Of a stretch of 64,000 nucleotides of DNA, positions 63,038 through 64,000 are shown piece after piece (position 1 is the first letter of the stretch; each line of letters starts with the position of its first letter). The notes under the pieces were generated by a model, which was not told where the DNA came from, ran no database searches, and saw nothing but the letters and a program-made list of their open reading frames with translations. The DNA lies in NCBI GenBank assembly GCA_030041475.1, contig JASHNU010000075.1, positions 1 through 64,000 of the forward strand, in the 5' to 3' direction. This DNA is from Candidatus Sulfotelmatobacter sp. (GTDB lineage Bacteria; Acidobacteriota; Terriglobia; Terriglobales; Acidobacteriaceae). The position numbers and the translations under genes were made by a program.

Positions 63038-64000
63038 ATGAGATCCCACAATTCGCGTTCGTTTTTCCTTCTTCTTTTTGCAGAAATCATTGTCGGAGCT
63101 TTTGGCGTTATCCCCGCCTTTGCCGATGGAACCAAGACCTGGGAACAATCGAAGTTCGACGATCTTACCAAGGGCACAGCTACGGGCGTAGCCGTTCGCA
63201 GCGAGGGCGGCCTGGAACTGGCTCCCGCGTTCAAGCTCATCTACACAACGCCCTCGACTTACGTCTGGGCCATAGCAGCCGATGACGCCGGCAACATCTA
63301 CGCCGCCACGGGATCGCCGGCGCGCGTCTACCGCATCACGCCTGGGGGCAAAGCGACGATCATTTTCGAACCCCAGGAACTGCAGGTGCAGGCGCTGGAA
63401 GTCGCGCCGGGCGGCGCAATCTACGCCGGAACCGCGCCGGACGGTAAGGTGTACAGGATCGAACCGAAAAAGATCGAGCCGAAAAAGAATTCGGGCCAAG
63501 CCGACAGCGATTCCGGAAGCGCAGCCAAAGATTCCGCTAAGCCGTCCCTCGACCCGAACTGGATTTCGTCCGTGTATTTCGAGCCAGGAACGAAATACAT
63601 TTGGAATCTGGCGCTCGACAAGGCGGGCGATCTGTACGTCGCCACCGGAGATCACGGCGAAATCCACAAAGTTACTCCCAAGGGCGAGCATTCGCTCTTC
63701 TTCAAGAGCGACGAGACCCACATTCGCGTGCTGGCGCTCGATGGCCAGGGAAACCTGATTGCGGGCACCGACGGTAGCGGACTCATTTATCGAATCTCGC
63801 CAGGCGGCGAAGGATTCGTGCTTTACAGCGCCCCCAAGAAGGAGATTACAGCGCTGGCGCTCGACCACGACGGCAACATCTACGCAGCCGGAGTAGGAGA
63901 GAAGAAAAGCGGTGCGGGTTCCGGCTCGATGGCGCCCTCGCCGATGGTGATTGGACCAAGCGCTCCCGCCATCAGCGGCCCGCAGACGCCCGGTCTCACC
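63038..64000 (+). CDS. Secreted beta-propeller (NHL/SMP-30-like) protein, N-terminal part
   Basis: From an ATG at 63038 the frame is open to the window edge (321 residues seen). Signal peptide SFFLLLFAEIIVGAFGVIPAFA. Repeated blades follow: VWAIAADDAGNIYAATGSPARVYRI, VQALEVAPGGAIYAGTAPDGKVYRI, IWNLALDKAGDLYVATGDHGEIHKV, IRVLALDGQGNLIAGTDGSGLIYRI, ITALALDHDGNIYAAGVG. The end is not in the window. Typical of acidobacterial cell-surface or periplasmic sensor/enzyme propellers. Confidence 0.88.
   Translation, partial: MRSHNSRSFFLLLFAEIIVGAFGVIPAFADGTKTWEQSKFDDLTKGTATGVAVRSEGGLELAPAFKLIYTTPSTYVWAIAADDAGNIYAATGSPARVYRITPGGKATIIFEPQELQVQALEVAPGGAIYAGTAPDGKVYRIEPKKIEPKKNSGQADSDSGSAAKDSAKPSLDPNWISSVYFEPGTKYIWNLALDKAGDLYVATGDHGEIHKVTPKGEHSLFFKSDETHIRVLALDGQGNLIAGTDGSGLIYRISPGGEGFVLYSAPKKEITALALDHDGNIYAAGVGEKKSGAGSGSMAPSPMVIGPSAPAISGPQTPGLT

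Noticed and set aside
63020-63868. 282-residue minus-strand open frame
   Set aside because: Antisense to the beta-propeller gene that starts at 63038 and runs off the window.

Overview
The window looks like a chromosomal stretch of an Acidobacteriota (Terriglobia-like) bacterium. Pointers are a winged-helix/TPR regulator, a large sedolisin (S53) with Ig-like repeats, low-complexity surface lipoproteins, an ECF sigma/anti-sigma/LiaF-type/adhesin operon, and many short GC-rich palindromic repeats between and inside genes. No rRNA, tRNA or CRISPR array was seen.

The main result is a 12.7-kb mobile element at 3366-16103, between valS and an intergenic region. It is bounded by perfect 39-bp terminal inverted repeats (3366-3404 and 16065-16103). 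Immediately outside each repeat lies the same 14-bp direct repeat (3352-3365 and 16104-16117), as expected of a target-site duplication. Inside are a Cas1-family integrase, a family B DNA polymerase with intact exonuclease and polymerase motifs, a small HNH-like protein, an HTH protein, a DUF4258/MqsA-like toxin-antitoxin pair with a palindromic operator, and cargo. This is the composition and target-duplication length of a casposon (a Cas1-driven transposon), here in a bacterium. No cas2 or CRISPR array is present. The copy looks decayed: Cas1 loses its frame at its last catalytic motif, the polymerase carries a one-base frameshift at an A5 run, and about 1.07 kb of unrelated secreted-protein DNA separates the Cas1 stump from a DUF4435 domain that has become fused to a protease N-terminus.

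Left of the element are nadC (partial) and valS. Right of it come a possible prophage scrap, an ABM-fold protein, the winged-helix/TPR regulator, an IS5 fragment, the methylmalonyl-CoA mutase large subunit and glgC. From 25.1 to 31.9 kb there is a secreted protein/lipoprotein pair and then the sigma/anti-sigma/B-box/adhesin operon. From 32 to 40.6 kb, mostly on the minus strand, are cmk, gluQ, a phytanoyl-CoA dioxygenase, an AlkZ-related protein, mutL and the sedolisin. From 40.9 to 48 kb are a DUF1624 acyltransferase, a LigD-type ligase, a NUDIX enzyme and small secreted proteins. From 48 to 56 kb are a structured intergenic region, a quinoprotein dehydrogenase with its cytochrome c, UbiX, a ChaN-like protein, LarB, a flavin/F420-type protein and a BON protein. 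From 56.5 kb on are a hybrid histidine kinase, a lipoprotein, mtnA, pyrE and the start of a beta-propeller protein.

A second theme is repeats within genes. Palindromic repeat units are read in frame inside valS, gluQ, the acyltransferase, ligD and the quinoprotein N-terminus.
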